A stretch of DNA of 64,000 nucleotides, taken from Henckelia pumila (taxonomy: Eukaryota > Streptophyta > Magnoliopsida > Lamiales > Gesneriaceae). The stretch covers positions 139,888,062-139,952,061 of the forward strand of contig NC_133123.1 in assembly GCF_033568475.1 (NCBI RefSeq). The letters are read 5' to 3'. The first letter of the stretch is position 1. Each line of letters starts with the position of its first letter. A program made the translations under genes and the position numbers. Shown here one piece after another: positions 22,606 through 35,514 of the stretch. The notes under the pieces are model-generated. The model saw only the letters and a program-made list of their open reading frames with translations. It did not search any database and had not been told where the DNA came from.

Positions 22606-25356
22606 ATGGATCGTTACCATAAGGTGGAGAAGCCGAGGATGGAAACACCGATTGATGAGAACGAAATTAGGATTACGAGTCAAGGCAGGATGCGAAGCTA
22701 CATCACTTATGCAATGAGTTTGCTTCAGGTGTGTTTGTATTTGCGGGCATATATGCGTTGAAATTTTGTTTAGCATTTTGATTTCAGGTGTATGTATGTA
22801 TATGATGTTGTGGTTACAAAACAGGGGGCGGAGCCTTCCCCAAGTCTGAAGGGGGAAGTTTTGAAATACAATTTTGCTGGGGCGTAAACTGAAATTGTTT
22901 ATAATTTCTACAAATTTAAAATTTTCCAAGGTAAATTAATTTTGAAATCTCACCGACCTTAAATGAGTCTCCTTAGAAAGTTTTCTATGGTTATCTGGTA
23001 ATTTCTTCTATTTTATTGGCATTGCTTATTTTATCTTTAATTTGATCACCACATTTCTGGCCTTCTGGGTCAAGTTCTTGAGTTCTTCTGCTGTTTTTAG
23101 TTTTGATTTACATTTATTGGGTTATTCCATAAGTAAATTTGGTTACATACGATGTAGCTGATTCACTTGAGATGTCTGTCCATTTTTTGGTTACGATGTA
23201 GCTGATTCACTTGAAATGTCTGTCCAGTTTTTGGGACTTGTTTCTGCTAATACTTGGTTTGCATGGGTCGCGAATATCGTAGTAAGATTTGAAAATATGA
23301 TCTTACAAAATGTCCTATAACTTGGCACTTTCAGCTTTGCCCTTTTAAAGAATAGCCCAGTATGAAGTATGTACCATTTCCCGGGAGTTATTTGTTTCTC
23401 TTAATTTATCATGCTATATATGACAGGAAAAGGAGTCAGATGAAATAGTGTTCAAAGCAATGGGAAGAGCCATTAACAAAACTGTGACGATTGTGGAATT
23501 GATCAAGGTAGTGACTTTTTCTTTTGTTTTTTTGAAAGGAGTAGTGACTTTTTCTTTAAAACAAAAATATTTGTATCTTTTGAATATTGAGTTATTCCAA
23601 AAGATGTATGATTTTACTCTTTTTTATAATTCAGAGGAGAATTGTTGGACTTAACCAAATTACATCAATTCAATCCACTGATATAACTGACACATGGGAA
23701 CCCCTGGAGGAAGGTCTCCAAATGTAAGTGTGCTCAAAAAGAACATAGAAATTAGGATGTTTAAATTTATGAATTTAGATAATTTTTCATCGGAATTAGC
23801 ATGATTGTAACATTGTTTGCTTTTTGTAATAGTCTGGAAACCACGAGGAAAGTTTCGATGATCACTATTACTCTTTCAAAAAGAGATTTGGATAAGACTA
23901 ATATCGGGTGAGTTATTTTAGATTCTCTATATTTGTAAAATTGCTTGGTCTGCTTGCTCTAAAACTAACGAAACTCGCTATTAGTCGTGCTTTGTAAATC
24001 TCAATTCTTTTGTCAAGTGTAAGGGAAAGCACATTTTTTACTCCCCCAAAAGTATTGATATCATAGATTTTCCCTTTATATAATGTTTCTATTTTGTTCT
24101 TGAAGTAGAAGTACAGACCATTCTTTGTAATTCGGGCCATTATTTGCTTTAGGTACCAACCTCCCATACCAGCTGACCAGGTGAAGGTGTCTACGGAGGT
24201 CGACTATGATGGAGGTGGGTATCATGGTTTCTGATTTATGTACTTGTTCCTCTTAACCTGAGCTTAGGAATATCTGTGTTTTAATTGCATAGAAGGGTCA
24301 CCTCCTACCCGAGGAAGAGGAAGATTTGGTAGGGGAAGGGGAAGGGGAAGGGGAAGGGCCAGGGGCCGATCAGGTATAAAGTTGATTTACATTTTTTGTT
24401 GGAGTTAATATGTAACTTTATGTTGAAAGTTTGAGCTTAATCATGCTTATGTTTATTCTGCATATATGCTATTGCAATTGCAGGGAATGATTTTCCAACA
24501 TATGAGTACGATGATGGAGGCTATGAGCAGAATCGTGGGTATGCCAGGGGTAATTGGAGAGGTCGAGGTAGAGTTCGCAATTTCCGTGGCCGTGGTAGGG
24601 GAGGTTACAATGGTTTCCAGGTGGATAATCAATATGATGCTGGAGGCTACAATCAAGAGGTCCCTCGAGGTATTACACGGATTCTGGTTGATTTTTTTCC
24701 ATAAACTGCTGAATTGTTATTTCTGAAGCGGTGTGAATTAGGGTTATGTAGATGTAGATGAGGCCTCTATTTATTTATTCGAGTTCTCTGATATTGTCAT
24801 GTTCCCCTTTTTCAATCAAAATTACATGGGAATATAAGAAAATTGTAAATAGTACAGCCTTCTTAAGGAAAGTCATCCAAGAAACTTGTGGTTAAACGGT
24901 GTGAGGTTCTACCGACTCTGTTTCCATGTGTTATTGTTTCAACATCTTGGATTCCACTCGGGCACAAACAAGAGGTGTTGGAGACGTTGATATGCTTGTA
25001 TTCATTAATTTCGAAAGAACAATAATATGTTTTGTTGTGTGCTAGAGTCTGGATCTTGAAGCACTATGAATTATCCTGACCACTTATAGTTTAGCTGACA
25101 CGAAGGTCCTAAATTTGCGACGGGGCCTCGGATGCGAGACCCAATTGTAACAAAACATCCCGTCTCCAACTCAAAGAACAAAAAAAGAAAAAAACGCAGT
25201 ATGAATTATGTTTAAGCTGCTCTATTTTGGTCACTCACTGTGCCTACTTTTGCTGCAGGCCGTGGCCAGGGAAGGGGTCCACGTGGTAGGGGTCGGGGAT
25301 TCAGATCTAACAGACCGTTCCATGCTTCTGACGCTGCGGCTGCTGTGGGTGCTTAG
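22606..25356 (+). CDS. Alba-domain DNA/RNA-binding protein with RGG tail
   Basis: Eight coding exons: 22606-22728, 23427-23507, 23635-23723, 23833-23907, 24153-24214, 24293-24373, 24484-24669 and 25259-25356. The frame closes to 264 residues. The N-terminal Alba fold is clear: NEIRITSQGRMRSYITYAMS, then FKAMGRAINKTVTIVELIK and a C-terminal strand TTRKVSMITITLSK. The tail is Arg/Gly-rich, with repeats such as RGRGRFGRGRGRGRGRARGR and RGNWRGRGRVRNFRGRGRGG, typical of the long plant Alba class (At1g76010/At1g20220). These bind RNA, R-loops or mRNA in cytoplasm and nucleus. A leader exon seems to lie around 22270-22370, since GGTAAATTTT follows CTAATTCAA and a GTGTAG acceptor sits three bases before the ATG. 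Intron 7 is long (589 bases) and may hold an insertion. Confidence 0.93.
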
Positions 25357-26391
25357 CTTAGTTTAACCTTGGCGGCGCTGTGAGAAGGATATGATGTTCA
25401 TTGTTCGACTGGTTGACGGATGTTTGCTCTGCTCCATATTTATCGTTATTATTTTTGTTAGTTTTAACTATAGGATGTTCTATGTGATCACTAACTAAGG
25501 CCATTAACCTTTCCAGATCTTCTGTTTCAGTTGGTGTTTCATTTCCTGTTTTACGGAAATATATGTGACACGTGTACCAACATAAATTAAAATATAATGT
25601 GACACGCTTGTCTTTCATTTGTGATATCGAACGTAAAATGACACACTTGTAGAAAAGATCATCCCGGCCTCTTTCTTGCTTATTAATTTATTTTGCTTTC
25701 ATAGTTTTTGAAGTTAATTTTAATGTAGTTTCGTTGCTGTGGAACATACTTTTCTTTAATTTGTACGTATGAAAAAACTTGCTTAAAATTTATTTTTTGA
25801 TTAAGTCTTTTTGTTTTGTTCTTGTTTTGTTTTTGTGTTTTTGGAGTTCTCCTAATGCATGTTCTATAATCGCTGCCTGAACAACCTGTTCAGCTTCTAC
25901 TGCTTTACAAATCAGGAAAATTGATAATTGCACGTTGTAATAGCGGATTTATGCCATTTTACAAGTGAGTTAATGAATTATGTGTGGGGTGCAACAAAAA
26001 AATCTCTTTTTTAAAAAAAAATTAAAAATGTAAACTATTGTCTATCACTTTTATACCAAAATATGAAAGTATTGTCTATCACTTTTATACCAAAATATGA
26101 AATAAATAACGATATGTTCATGAAAACTATTGGTTATTCTATTTTCATGAGGTGGGAATATCGGGTCATGACGTTAAAGTGTAGCCGCCACTGAATAAAA
26201 AATTTAATACTGTTTCTGTGGCCGCCTGGAATTCACAAGTTTTCCTTGTATCCCAAGTTTGAATATTTGGACTTGTAAGTTAATGACGGCCGATCTACCT
26301 TATCAATAGGAGTTCGTGCCTGATTTGTTCACCAAATGCAGGAATATAGTTCTATAAATTATGTGTTGAAATCTCTCCTCCGGGGACAAGA
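25357..26391. other. Intergenic between Alba and monooxygenase 1
   Basis: Contains the Alba 3' UTR and the promoter of the next gene. A 36-bp tandem duplication (ATTGTCTATCACTTTTATAC repeated, about 26036-26103) is visible. Otherwise nothing recognised. Confidence 0.5.
26353..26360 (+). promoter_or_regulatory. TATA-like box of monooxygenase 1
   Basis: TATAAATT in GTTCTATAAATTATG, only 39 bases before the first ATG. If used, the leader is very short and the second ATG at 26401 becomes the likelier start. The neighbouring paralogue has the same CTATAAATTA word 95 bases upstream of its ATG. Confidence 0.4.
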
Positions 26392-28546
26392 ATGCAAGAA
26401 ATGGACACAGAAATATGTGAAGACATTGTTGTAGTGGGTGCTGGCATATCTGGTTTGGCTACGGCTTTGGCACTTCACAGGTATGTCTCGGAATTGACTT
26501 TGCATATTTTGCAGCTTGAGATTCAACTAATTTTTGTTCGAAACACAAATACCTTAACAGTGTACATGGACTCTTAAAACTAAAAAAATTTCTTTTGTAG
26601 GCTAGAGCTTATAGTGTTAAGGGAACCAAACAGTTGAGTTGCATGGAGTACATAACATATATATTCATTTGTAGGTTGGGAATTCGGAGCCTGGTATTAG
26701 AATCATCCGATAAATTGAGAATCACTGGGTTTGCCCTTACACTGTGGGCCAATGCCTGGAAGGCTCTTGACGCACTAGGCATCGGGGACCTGGTTCGAGA
26801 AACATCTCTACAAATGCAAGGGTATGGGAAAAAAGAATTTTTGATACACTGATTGAAACCTTTTTGTTATTCATGACTTATATGCTTATTTGTATGATGA
26901 AATGTTTGCATCAGTTCTGAAAGTTGCTTCCAATTCTTGGTGCAGATTTCTGCATGTCTCTTCAGATGAAAGCCCGTTTATTTCTGAGCAATCCCCATCC
27001 CAACCCAACAAGGCAGAAGTGAAATTGTGAGATGTGAATTTGATTTATTTTCGACGAATGAAACTTAAATTCATCGAAGTATTTGAATGAATGTATAAAT
27101 CACCCTACTCGTCCAGCACTGCAATTATCATGAGAAATTTGCGAAAAAGGGGGCTTAAGCTTATTTCATTTTCTGACTATCATATGTATGTGCATGTTGT
27201 ATGCCAGTAATTTCGAAACCCGTTGCGTGAAAAGAAAAGACTTGTTGGAAACTTTGGAGAGGGAGCTGCCCCAGGGAACTATCAGATATTCTTCAAAACT
27301 TGTATCAATCGAAGAATCAGGAAAAATTAAATTGGTGCATCTTGCGGATGGCTCAGTTGTCAAAACCAAAGTGAGTTTTTTATCATATAACACAACTTTT
27401 ATTTTATTGCAGTATTTTTTTTTTTTTTTTGAAAATAAACATTTGATTCCATTTATAACAAGCTAGCAAGTCCATATGTACAATATCTTTCTAGAACAAG
27501 GGGATGGAATCAATATACTCTAAATCCTCTGACTATTCAGAGCCTTTGTTGCTAAAAAATGTGCCACTTGATTAGTTGTGCACGTAATGGTGACTTACAT
27601 GTAAAACACTCAGGTTCTGATTGGGTGTGATGGTGCGAACTCATTGGTGGCCAAGTGGTTGGGGCTCCAGAATCCAGTCTATTCGGGTCGATCCGTAATT
27701 CGAGGCTTTGTTAATTATCCAGATGGCCATGGCTTCCAGCCCAAGTTCCATGCATTCTTTGGAGGAGGAATTCGTTATGGTTTTATTCCCTGCGACGAAA
27801 AGAACGTATATTGGTTTTGCACTTTCACTCCATCTTTCTTCCATTGTAAGCCTTTTGTTACTCCATTGAATCCAGTTTGATTAATTTTAAATATATAAGT
27901 ATAATATCATGTAATTTTTTCTTTAAAATTCATATGCTGGATTGTTTTATTGCATTTAAATTGTTTCCGAACATCGGACTACACATTTGATCTATTTGGG
28001 TTAACAGACGATGTAAAGGAGCAAGATCCCTTGAAAATGAAGCAATTTGTGTTGGCCAATATCCAGAAAGCACCAGTACGAGTCTCACAAATTGTGGAGA
28101 GAACTGAACCAGAATGCATAATTTATTCTTCTTTAAAACTGAGATTGCCATGGAACATTCTGACCGGAAATTTGGGGAAAAACAACGTTTGTGTAGTCGG
28201 GGACGCCCTTCATCCCATGACACCAGATATCGGTCAAGGGGGATGCTCTGCTTTAGAAGACAGCATCATTCTTGCGCGATGCATCGGTGATGTTTTATGG
28301 AACGCGAAAGGAAATGTGGATGAATACACCGAGATGGAAAAGGGCGTAGAAAGGTACGTGAGAGAGAGGAGATGGAGAAGTTTCGGTCTTATTAGTGCAG
28401 CGTATTTGGTTGGTATGATACAAGAGAGTGAGGGGAGAGTGATGAGCTTTTTGAGGAACAAGTTTTTGAGACAATACGCGGTCCAGCTTACATTGAGAAT
28501 TGCTGACTTTGATTGTGGGGTGCTACTGCCTCGTTTTTCAAGTTGA
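26392..28546 (+). CDS. FAD-dependent monooxygenase (MO1/CTF2-like), copy 1
   Basis: Six exons: 26392-26480, 26675-26821, 26946-27026, 27208-27370, 27614-27845 and 28008-28546. All are GT-AG and the frame closes to 416 residues. Class A flavoprotein monooxygenase signatures appear in order. The Rossmann GxGxxG is in [20 protein letters not shown]. The DG motif is in [18 protein letters not shown]. The GD motif is in [20 protein letters not shown]. This places it with plant MO1/MO2/CTF2 proteins, relatives of salicylate hydroxylase and zeaxanthin epoxidase whose substrates are mostly unknown. The oxidised substrate cannot be told from sequence. No transit peptide precedes the FAD fold. The start may be nine bases later (26401, MDTEICED), which aligns with MDEEIYED of the downstream paralogue. 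Confidence 0.93.
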
Positions 28547-28747
28547 ATTTGGGATTCTTTTTTATCAACTAGCTGTGGCATGTGTGCATGGCGCACATAT
28601 ATGGTCGTGTATTAATTAATTTAACCACGATGGGTTGGTTTTGGTCAGCATCTGAGTCATTTCCTCATCAAAGCGTTTGTTATATCAAATAATATTCATT
28701 AACTTATTTACCGATTAATAATTACCAAAATACGACTAGATTAGGAA

Positions 28748-28850
28748 ATGGATTTGGAACAAAACAACGTTTGTGTTGGTGGGGACACTGAAGCCTTTCA
28801 GTGTAATATATCCTTTGACGCCGGCTATAAGTCAGGGTTGATGCCCAGCT
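28748..28850 (+). pseudogene. Degenerate fragment of a monooxygenase last exon
   Basis: AACAACGTTTGTGTTGGTGG followed by GGACAC and then GACGCCGGCTATAAGTCAGG parallels the GD-motif segment of the two neighbours (AACAACGTTTGTGTAGTCGG...; ACACCGGCTATAGGTCAAGG in copy 2). Only about 100 bases are left, with small gaps. It looks like a relic of a third tandem copy. An open frame runs through it to 28969 but the reading bears no resemblance to the family after NNVCVGGD. Confidence 0.6.
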
Positions 28851-29415
28851 TTAGTAGAAAAATGTATAATAATGCTGAATACATTGTCCATGACAGCAAA
28901 CAAGAATATATAAGAAAAAAAGGAAGAAGACGAAGAAGCAAGAAACGGCATGATTCTTTGCATAATTAAGACACTCTCTGCATGCTTGAATCATGCATGA
29001 TTCAAGGTTTCTTTATTCATCTTTCATTCCCATCCACTCTCAAAACCATATTTTCCAGCAAGATAACACATTTAAGAATAGAACATGTAAACGCTTCTAA
29101 GATTATATTCCAGAAGATGATCAACCTAATGTCTTAATCAAACCTCATGTTATAATATTGACTGAAGATTTCGCCTAAAATCACACACTGAAATCGAATA
29201 CTATTTCTAGCTAGTTTAACCATGTGTAGATCAATATTTTTGAAGCTATTTTTTATTTCTTCTATTTCAAGTCCAGATCGAACAACAAACATGCAATTAA
29301 TTGGCAAAATTAAAAGCAAGAAATTTGTGTAAACATTAATCAATAAACATAAAATAAATCAAAATATCAATCAATCCAAAACATGAGCAAAAATCAATAG
29401 TTTGACTCTATCAAG

Positions 29416-29930
29416 TAGGGGTGAGCATTCGGTTAATTTGTTCAAAAACCGAACTGAATTAACCGAATTATTTTTGGGCTAATTAAACCGAACCGAATTT
29501 ATGTTAAAACCGATTTAACCGAACCGAATTAAAATCGGTTAATTCGGTCGGTCACCGAATTAACCGATTTTTCACAAAATAAATTAAAAAATACAAAATT
29601 TTATAAAATTAATGATTAATGATTGAAATATGGTATTTTTATAATAATAAAACACATTAAGCTTAAAAAAATTAAAATAACAAAAATTAAGTACAATATT
29701 AATATAAACACATTAAAAATATATTATAAATTATATGTAAAGTCTAATAAAAAAATTCAAAATTTAATTATTTATAATTCTGCTAACCGAATTAACCGAT
29801 TTTTTTAAAAAAAACCGATTACCAAACCGAATTAACCTATTTAACCAAAATTTCGTAACACTAAAACCGAATTAATCGAACCGAATTTTCGAATTCATTC
29901 GGTTCGATCGGTTAATTAGATTTAACCGAA
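29416..29930. repeat. CCGAATTAACCGA-rich repeat with a hAT-like left end
   Basis: Begins TAGGGGTGAGCATTCGGTTA, a word common at ends of plant hAT-type MITEs. It is dense in ACCGAATTAACCGA and its complement on both strands (AACCGAACCGAATT, TTCGGTTCGATCGGTTAATT). The two halves can fold back on each other. I could not find a matching right end, so the exact limit is open. Confidence 0.45.
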
Positions 29931-30142
29931 ATAAGATAATTTTGAAATCAAAATTTTGAATTCATGACTAATAAGATAAGTGAAAAAGAATAAGAAAATC
30001 TCAGGCGATGATACGTGAATCTTGCTTGTGTCGTTGGCTTCTTCTCTCTCCCAAACTCTAGCCGTAGTCCCAAAAAATTAGCAAAAGTTCTCCCAAGTTA
30101 GGCCGTGGTTTTCTTCCTTAATTAGGACCCAAGAGTGAAGTC

Positions 30143-30150
30143 TATAAATT
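30143..30150 (+). promoter_or_regulatory. TATA-like box of monooxygenase 2
   Basis: TATAAATT in AGTCTATAAATTAAG, 95 bases upstream of the ATG at 30238. Position and sequence suit a plant core promoter. Confidence 0.5.
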
Positions 30151-30237
30151 AAGTTATTTTCGAGTCCACTTCTTCAACTCCATTTCTCTTTTTTTTTTTT
30201 AAAAAAAAAGGAGGAATTTGGAACAAGTTTGAAAGAA

Positions 30238-32426
30238 ATGGACGAAGAGATATATGAAGATATTGTAATCGTGGGCGCTGGAATATCTGGTTTGACTACA
30301 GCTTTGGGACTGCACAGGTAGCGATCGATCGATCAAATATGTTTATATATCATGAGTCATTAATTAATTAATTATTGTCCGAAAGATTTCTCCGGCCCAT
30401 GTGGTTTAATTTGTTTATGTGTTTAAGGTTGGGGTTGAGAAGTCTTGTTTTGGAATCATCAGAGTGCTTAAAATTCACTGGATATGCGCTAACCACGTGG
30501 CCCAATGCCTGGCGAGCACTTGATGCAGTTGGCGTCGGAGATTTGCTAAGGAAAAACTCCATTCTAACTCAAGGGCATGTCATCACAATTAAACTCTCTT
30601 CCTATTTCGCATTGCCAACAAATTATAATTATTTTTTTTTCAATTACTTAAGACATAGAGTTAATGACGTTGCAGATTTAAGGTTGTCTCTTCGGGCTCC
30701 ATTCCGCTCGGTGCGGAGCAATCCCATGATCTTTTATTATTGTGAGCTAGCTGCATGCTTCATTTCTCGTCTTAGTTTCGGTCATTAATTAATTCGATAT
30801 AATAATATATATGTGTTACGTTCAAATTTCATGGATTACGTACAGCAATTTTGAAAGCCGTTGTATCAAAAGGAAAGATTTGTTGGAAACCTTGGAGAGC
30901 CAACTGCCTCATGGAACTATCAGATATTCTTCTAAAGCTGTTTCTATCGAAGAAACTCAAACGGGCAACTTTAAATTGTTGCATCTTGCCGACGGTTCGC
31001 TTGTCAAAACTAAGGTACGTAAATCCAAGATAGATACTAGCTAGAATATATATATATATATATATATATTATAATAATTTTATTTTTTTTAAAAAAAAAT
31101 CACCTAAATAATTCCTGAGTTAATTTCACTGTTCGATCGATATATCCACCTCTAGCAATATAATTATTGGTTTCAGAAGGTATATTTTTTTTAAGGGTGC
31201 GTTTGGATTATTTTGCTCCAATCAATTGATTCTCAAGTCAAAACCACCTTTCGTTCGAATTAATTAAATTCATCCATATATCTAAATTAATTAATGTACC
31301 TAAATGAATTTAGGATATTAATTTATATATATAAGTTCATATATAAACTAATTAAGTATTATTGTAAGGTATTGATCGGATGTGATGGAGGGAATTCGAT
31401 GGTTGCGAAGTGGCTGGGGCTTGATGATCCAGTTAGTACAGGGCGATCAGCCATTAGAGGCCTTGCTAATTATAATAATCCTGATCATGGCCACGGGTTC
31501 GACCCCAAGTTTCATGTCTACTCAACTTTGTGTGTGCATTTTGGTTTTGTTCCTTGTGATGAAAATAGCCTATATTGGTTCTGCAACTTCAGCCCCTCCT
31601 TCCATCGATGTAAGGCCCATTATTATATATATATATATATTCACCATGTTCGACGATTTAAATTACCATATTTTTGCTAGCTTAATTTTAATTTCATATG
31701 TTGCATTAAATGTATATATATGGACATGCATGCTTGAAAATAAGACAAGCAATATGAGCATATAAAGATTTAGCACATGATTGCCACATGACAAATATTC
31801 ATTCTTTCAACTCGGTGATGAGCTTTTACATTTACATTCCGTTGTTTTTCTATCATTTTCTGACAGACAACGAGGAAAACCAAGATCCCTTGAGCATGAT
31901 AAAATTTGTGGGGAGCCAACTCCGCGATGCACCGCCAAACATATCAAACATCGTGGAAAGAACTGAGCTACACTGCATCTGCTACACACCTTTAAGATTA
32001 AAATTCCCATGGAATGTTTTGTTAGGAAGAAATTTCGTGAAGAACAACGTTTGTGTGGTCGGTGACGCCTTTCATCCCATGACACCGGCTATAGGTCAAG
32101 GCGGAGGTTCGTCTTTAGAAGACAGCATCGTTCTTGCACGATGCCTTGGGAAAGCTCTTGCAACATCAAATTTCGAACAAGAATACGACGACGAATACAT
32201 CAGAGTTGAGAAGGGTCTACGGATGTATGTGAAGGAGAGGAGATGGAGAATTTTGAGCCTCCTAACTGCCGCATATATTGTTGGTTTTGTACAACATTCT
32301 GGTAATAAGGTTATCAGCTTCTTGAGGAAGCGGTTTTTGAGCAAGAATCTTGTTAAAATTACGGCTAGGATGGGAGACTTTGACTGTGGGGATTTAAGTA
32401 CCATTCCACAGAAGATGAGAATTTGA
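30238..32426 (+). CDS. FAD-dependent monooxygenase (MO1/CTF2-like), copy 2
   Basis: Six exons: 30238-30317, 30428-30574, 30676-30741, 30846-31014, 31369-31609 and 31867-32426. The frame closes to 420 residues, with intron positions identical to copy 1. GxGxxG lies in [20 protein letters not shown], the DG motif in VLIGCDGGNSMVAKWLGL, and the GD motif in CVVGDAFHPMTPAIGQGGGS. Intron 2 appears to begin with GC: CTCAAGG|GCATGT here, where copy 1 has ATGCAAGG|GTATGG. Only this choice keeps the frame into the next exon. Exon 3, the least conserved part, is 15 bases shorter than in copy 1. The tandem arrangement and exon structure show an origin by local duplication, but the copies have diverged well beyond recent. 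The substrate is unknown. Confidence 0.93.
30575..30675 (+). other. Probable GC-AG intron of monooxygenase 2
   Basis: Donor AAGG|GCATGT, acceptor GTTGCAG|ATTTAAGG. The paralogue has GTATGG at the same place. The exon sum (1263 bases, 421 codons) is in frame only with this donor. Confidence 0.75.
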
Positions 32427-35418
32427 ACCCTCGGCTCCTAGTTTGTCTATCGGATCAATACACTATCAAATTAAATTAATAAAGGATGATGATGCATGTA
32501 CATCGAGGTTTACAAGTTGTTTACATATTAATGAATGGAATGAATGATATATGGAAAAATTTGTTCGATGCAACTGATCATTTAAGATTGATATATGTAG
32601 TAGTATCGAGTATGGAAAAATATTTGCAATGGTATTTTTGTACCTTGAAGCTTTTTTGGATTCTAGAATGATGTTGAGTTTATATTGAATAATTATATTT
32701 AACTTGCACTTATGTTTTTGTTTTTGTATTTGTTTTTTTTGTTTCTGTTTTTGAGAAGAGACTTATGTTTTTGTTGGAACTTGCTTTTCAAATAAATTTA
32801 CCAAACATATATATACTCATTGGAAATTTTAAAAATAATCTCTCAATTTAATATATTTAGGTTCGTATATGCATTTTCACACAAATAAGAAAGTTATTGG
32901 AAAAGTAAATTTGATAAATAAATTTCAATTGTACCCTTATTATATTAATCTTTTGATAGGTTATAAATCACGATTAAAAAAATATTTGGTTTTTATTGTC
33001 AAAACTAATGACATTGTATGTAGATATACATATATGTTGAAATTAATTGCATACACTATCATTGTAAAATCTGATTGCTAAAAACACTTATAAAAAATAA
33101 AAAAAAAATGATATATAAACTCCAATGCTTTCAAATCTTGAATTAAATTTAATCTATACTGAATACAATCTCATAGATCTTTAACCATACAAAGCATCGT
33201 ACCCATTTCTTTTCTATTATTTTTCAAAAAAAAAAATCACTGTTATTCTATTCATTAGCTATGCAATTGTCAATTATAATTTTAACAAATGTACATTAAA
33301 ATATCTATTTTATGATTTCTACCCATTTATAAATACTAATAAACTTATTCTACCTAGCCATCTGTAAATGCTGCTGTACAAAAGATACAATAATTACTTC
33401 AATCTTCAAAACTACGTCGTTTGTTTAGATATTTAATTAGTATAGTTCTATTTTGAAAAATAAGTAGTTTAAATTATTTACATATTTATTCTATTTAATT
33501 TCCATTTTGGACATTACATTTGATATTTTTAAAATAAAAGTACTTGTCTCCTCTGCTTCTTCCACTTTAACACTATAAAAATTTTAAGCATAACCGGAAA
33601 ATAAATCACGTTTGTCCAAATGAACAAAGTATGAAAAAGTCAAAGGTCAGGCTACTTTTTTTTTTTTTTGAGGAAAAAAGGCTACTAATTAATAACCACA
33701 AGATTAAGTAAATACTATTTAATTTATTGATAAATACTAACTATATACTGCGAGTGGTGATTACTAAGGGAGAAGAGTTCATTTGTGAACATTAATTCAC
33801 ACTTCAAAGTGACACTTTTTTATATGTAAAAGAAAAGAAGATAGATAGAAAAAAAAATAAAAAATAAAAAATAAAAAAAGCGTATATATTTTATACAGTA
33901 TAATCCAGTATAACATAGCTTCGCTCTAGCAAACGGGCCATAATCATGGAAAGAGATAACGAAAACACGCGACCATGCTGATTGCTGACGTTAAATATAT
34001 TATCTTAATTACATATCAAATTAAATCCTAAAATAATTAACCAGTATAAAAAAATCTATGAACGTGTATATATGTATATCATAATTCAATTTCTCAAAAA
34101 AAAAAAAAAGTATATTATAATTCAAACTAACTTGTAATTTTTAGAAGTCAGTTACTAATAAATGATAAATGCATAGAGTAGCCAGTGGCTTCATCAGTGC
34201 AAGAATTAATGCGAGAGAGGACTTTGAAAATTTTCATTGTCTAGACAAGTTCGGCAGACTTAATTAATTAGGCTATGTTTATTTAAAAATGTTTCAATGT
34301 TTTATAAGTGAAAAAAATTAAAAATATATTTTAAAAAATTGTTCTCCAAATATAATTTATTTAAAGCACAATTGAAAGATGTCTTTTGATGTTTTCAGAA
34401 TTAAAAAAGAACATGGGCGAATGAGAACATCGGAAATGCTATTTTGGAATTAGAATGCAAATCAGTTGGAATTCACCAGTCACCACATTATGAAATATGT
34501 TTCAAAATTATATATCTATGTTATATAATAAAGCAGGAGGGTAATCGAGTAATTATGTTTGTTGTCTTGATGTAAAATTATCTGCTTTTCAAAATTTTAT
34601 ATGTAAGTACGTTTTTAAATTTTTAGATGGATAATTATCACTTCTAATAAAAAATACAATTAAAATTCATTAATTTAAGAATAACGAAAACCATGATTTT
34701 AAATAATTGTCCAACTATATAAATACGCAATACATGCAAAAAGACCCTTGTTAATAACTAAGATTGAAATCTATCAATTCAATCGAAATGTAATGAAGAG
34801 TGTACCGGAGATTATACTCATCTTTAATCAGAACTCCAATGATTGGCAATTGGCATCCTTCTTTAATTTCTTTCCCCCCATACCATATTTGGCGGTGATT
34901 CATAGAATGGTAATATAAAAATTTTCATGGCATTTAATTGGATGCCGGTATCATCACATGGCAAATGACAACATCTTACAATGTATGCCAAAAGGCATGT
35001 GCTTTACACATGATATAATAATGGGTTGCACCAGATATGGTCGATAAGGCACATGACATGAGAGGTCACATTAGGCCAAATTTTTTGTCATTTTTTGAGC
35101 AAATCTACTGATTTTGTTTTCAAATTAGCAAATCATGTGTACCATTCGAAATCCATCGATCGATGATAGTTAGCTTAGCTAGCTGAATTTTCGAACGAAA
35201 CTCTTGGGATCATATGAAATTGAGTCATTTCGTCATCTAATTTAGGTTGTGAAATCCATGTGGGCTCGTGAGTTACAGGGCAGAGAACATGGAATAATTG
35301 AATGAGATTCAGGATTGTCAGATAATTCATTTGAAAAAATCGTGGGTTTTTTTTTTTTTTTTTTTTTTTTTTGGGGCAATCACATGTGACTGGTTCCAAT
35401 ACCAGAAATCATGGCACC
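32427..35418. other. Long AT-rich intergenic region
   Basis: Three kilobases without a supportable gene. It holds homopolymer runs (poly-T at 35347-35372), short AT repeats and a few unmatched foldbacks. The last 100 bases are the expansin promoter. Confidence 0.5.
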
Positions 35419-35426
35419 TATATAAG
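35419..35426 (+). promoter_or_regulatory. EXPA11: TATA box of the expansin gene
   Basis: TATATAAG in GCACCTATATAAGGAC, 96 bases upstream of the start codon. A classical plant TATA context, with A/T-poor flanks in an AT-rich region. Confidence 0.65.
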
Positions 35427-35514
35427 GACTACAAAATCTTGGTCATTATAACAAATCTATATTTCTACCAATCTTATTCTTCATAATTGTTCTTGGAACT
35501 TACGTACCAAAGAA

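Larger units (their letters stand above)
28547..30237. other. Intergenic between the two monooxygenase genes
   Basis: Holds a degenerate monooxygenase fragment (28748-28850) and a CCGAATTAACCGA-rich repeat (29416-29930), listed separately. The rest is AT-rich with no gene. Confidence 0.5.

Noticed and set aside
28748-28969. Open frame of 73 residues as an independent small gene
   Set aside because: Only its start resembles the monooxygenase GD motif. The remainder is low-complexity basic sequence, so it is a decayed fragment.
29623-29808. Lys/Ile/Asn-rich open frame in the CCGAATTAACCGA repeat
   Set aside because: Composition simply reflects AT-rich repeat DNA.
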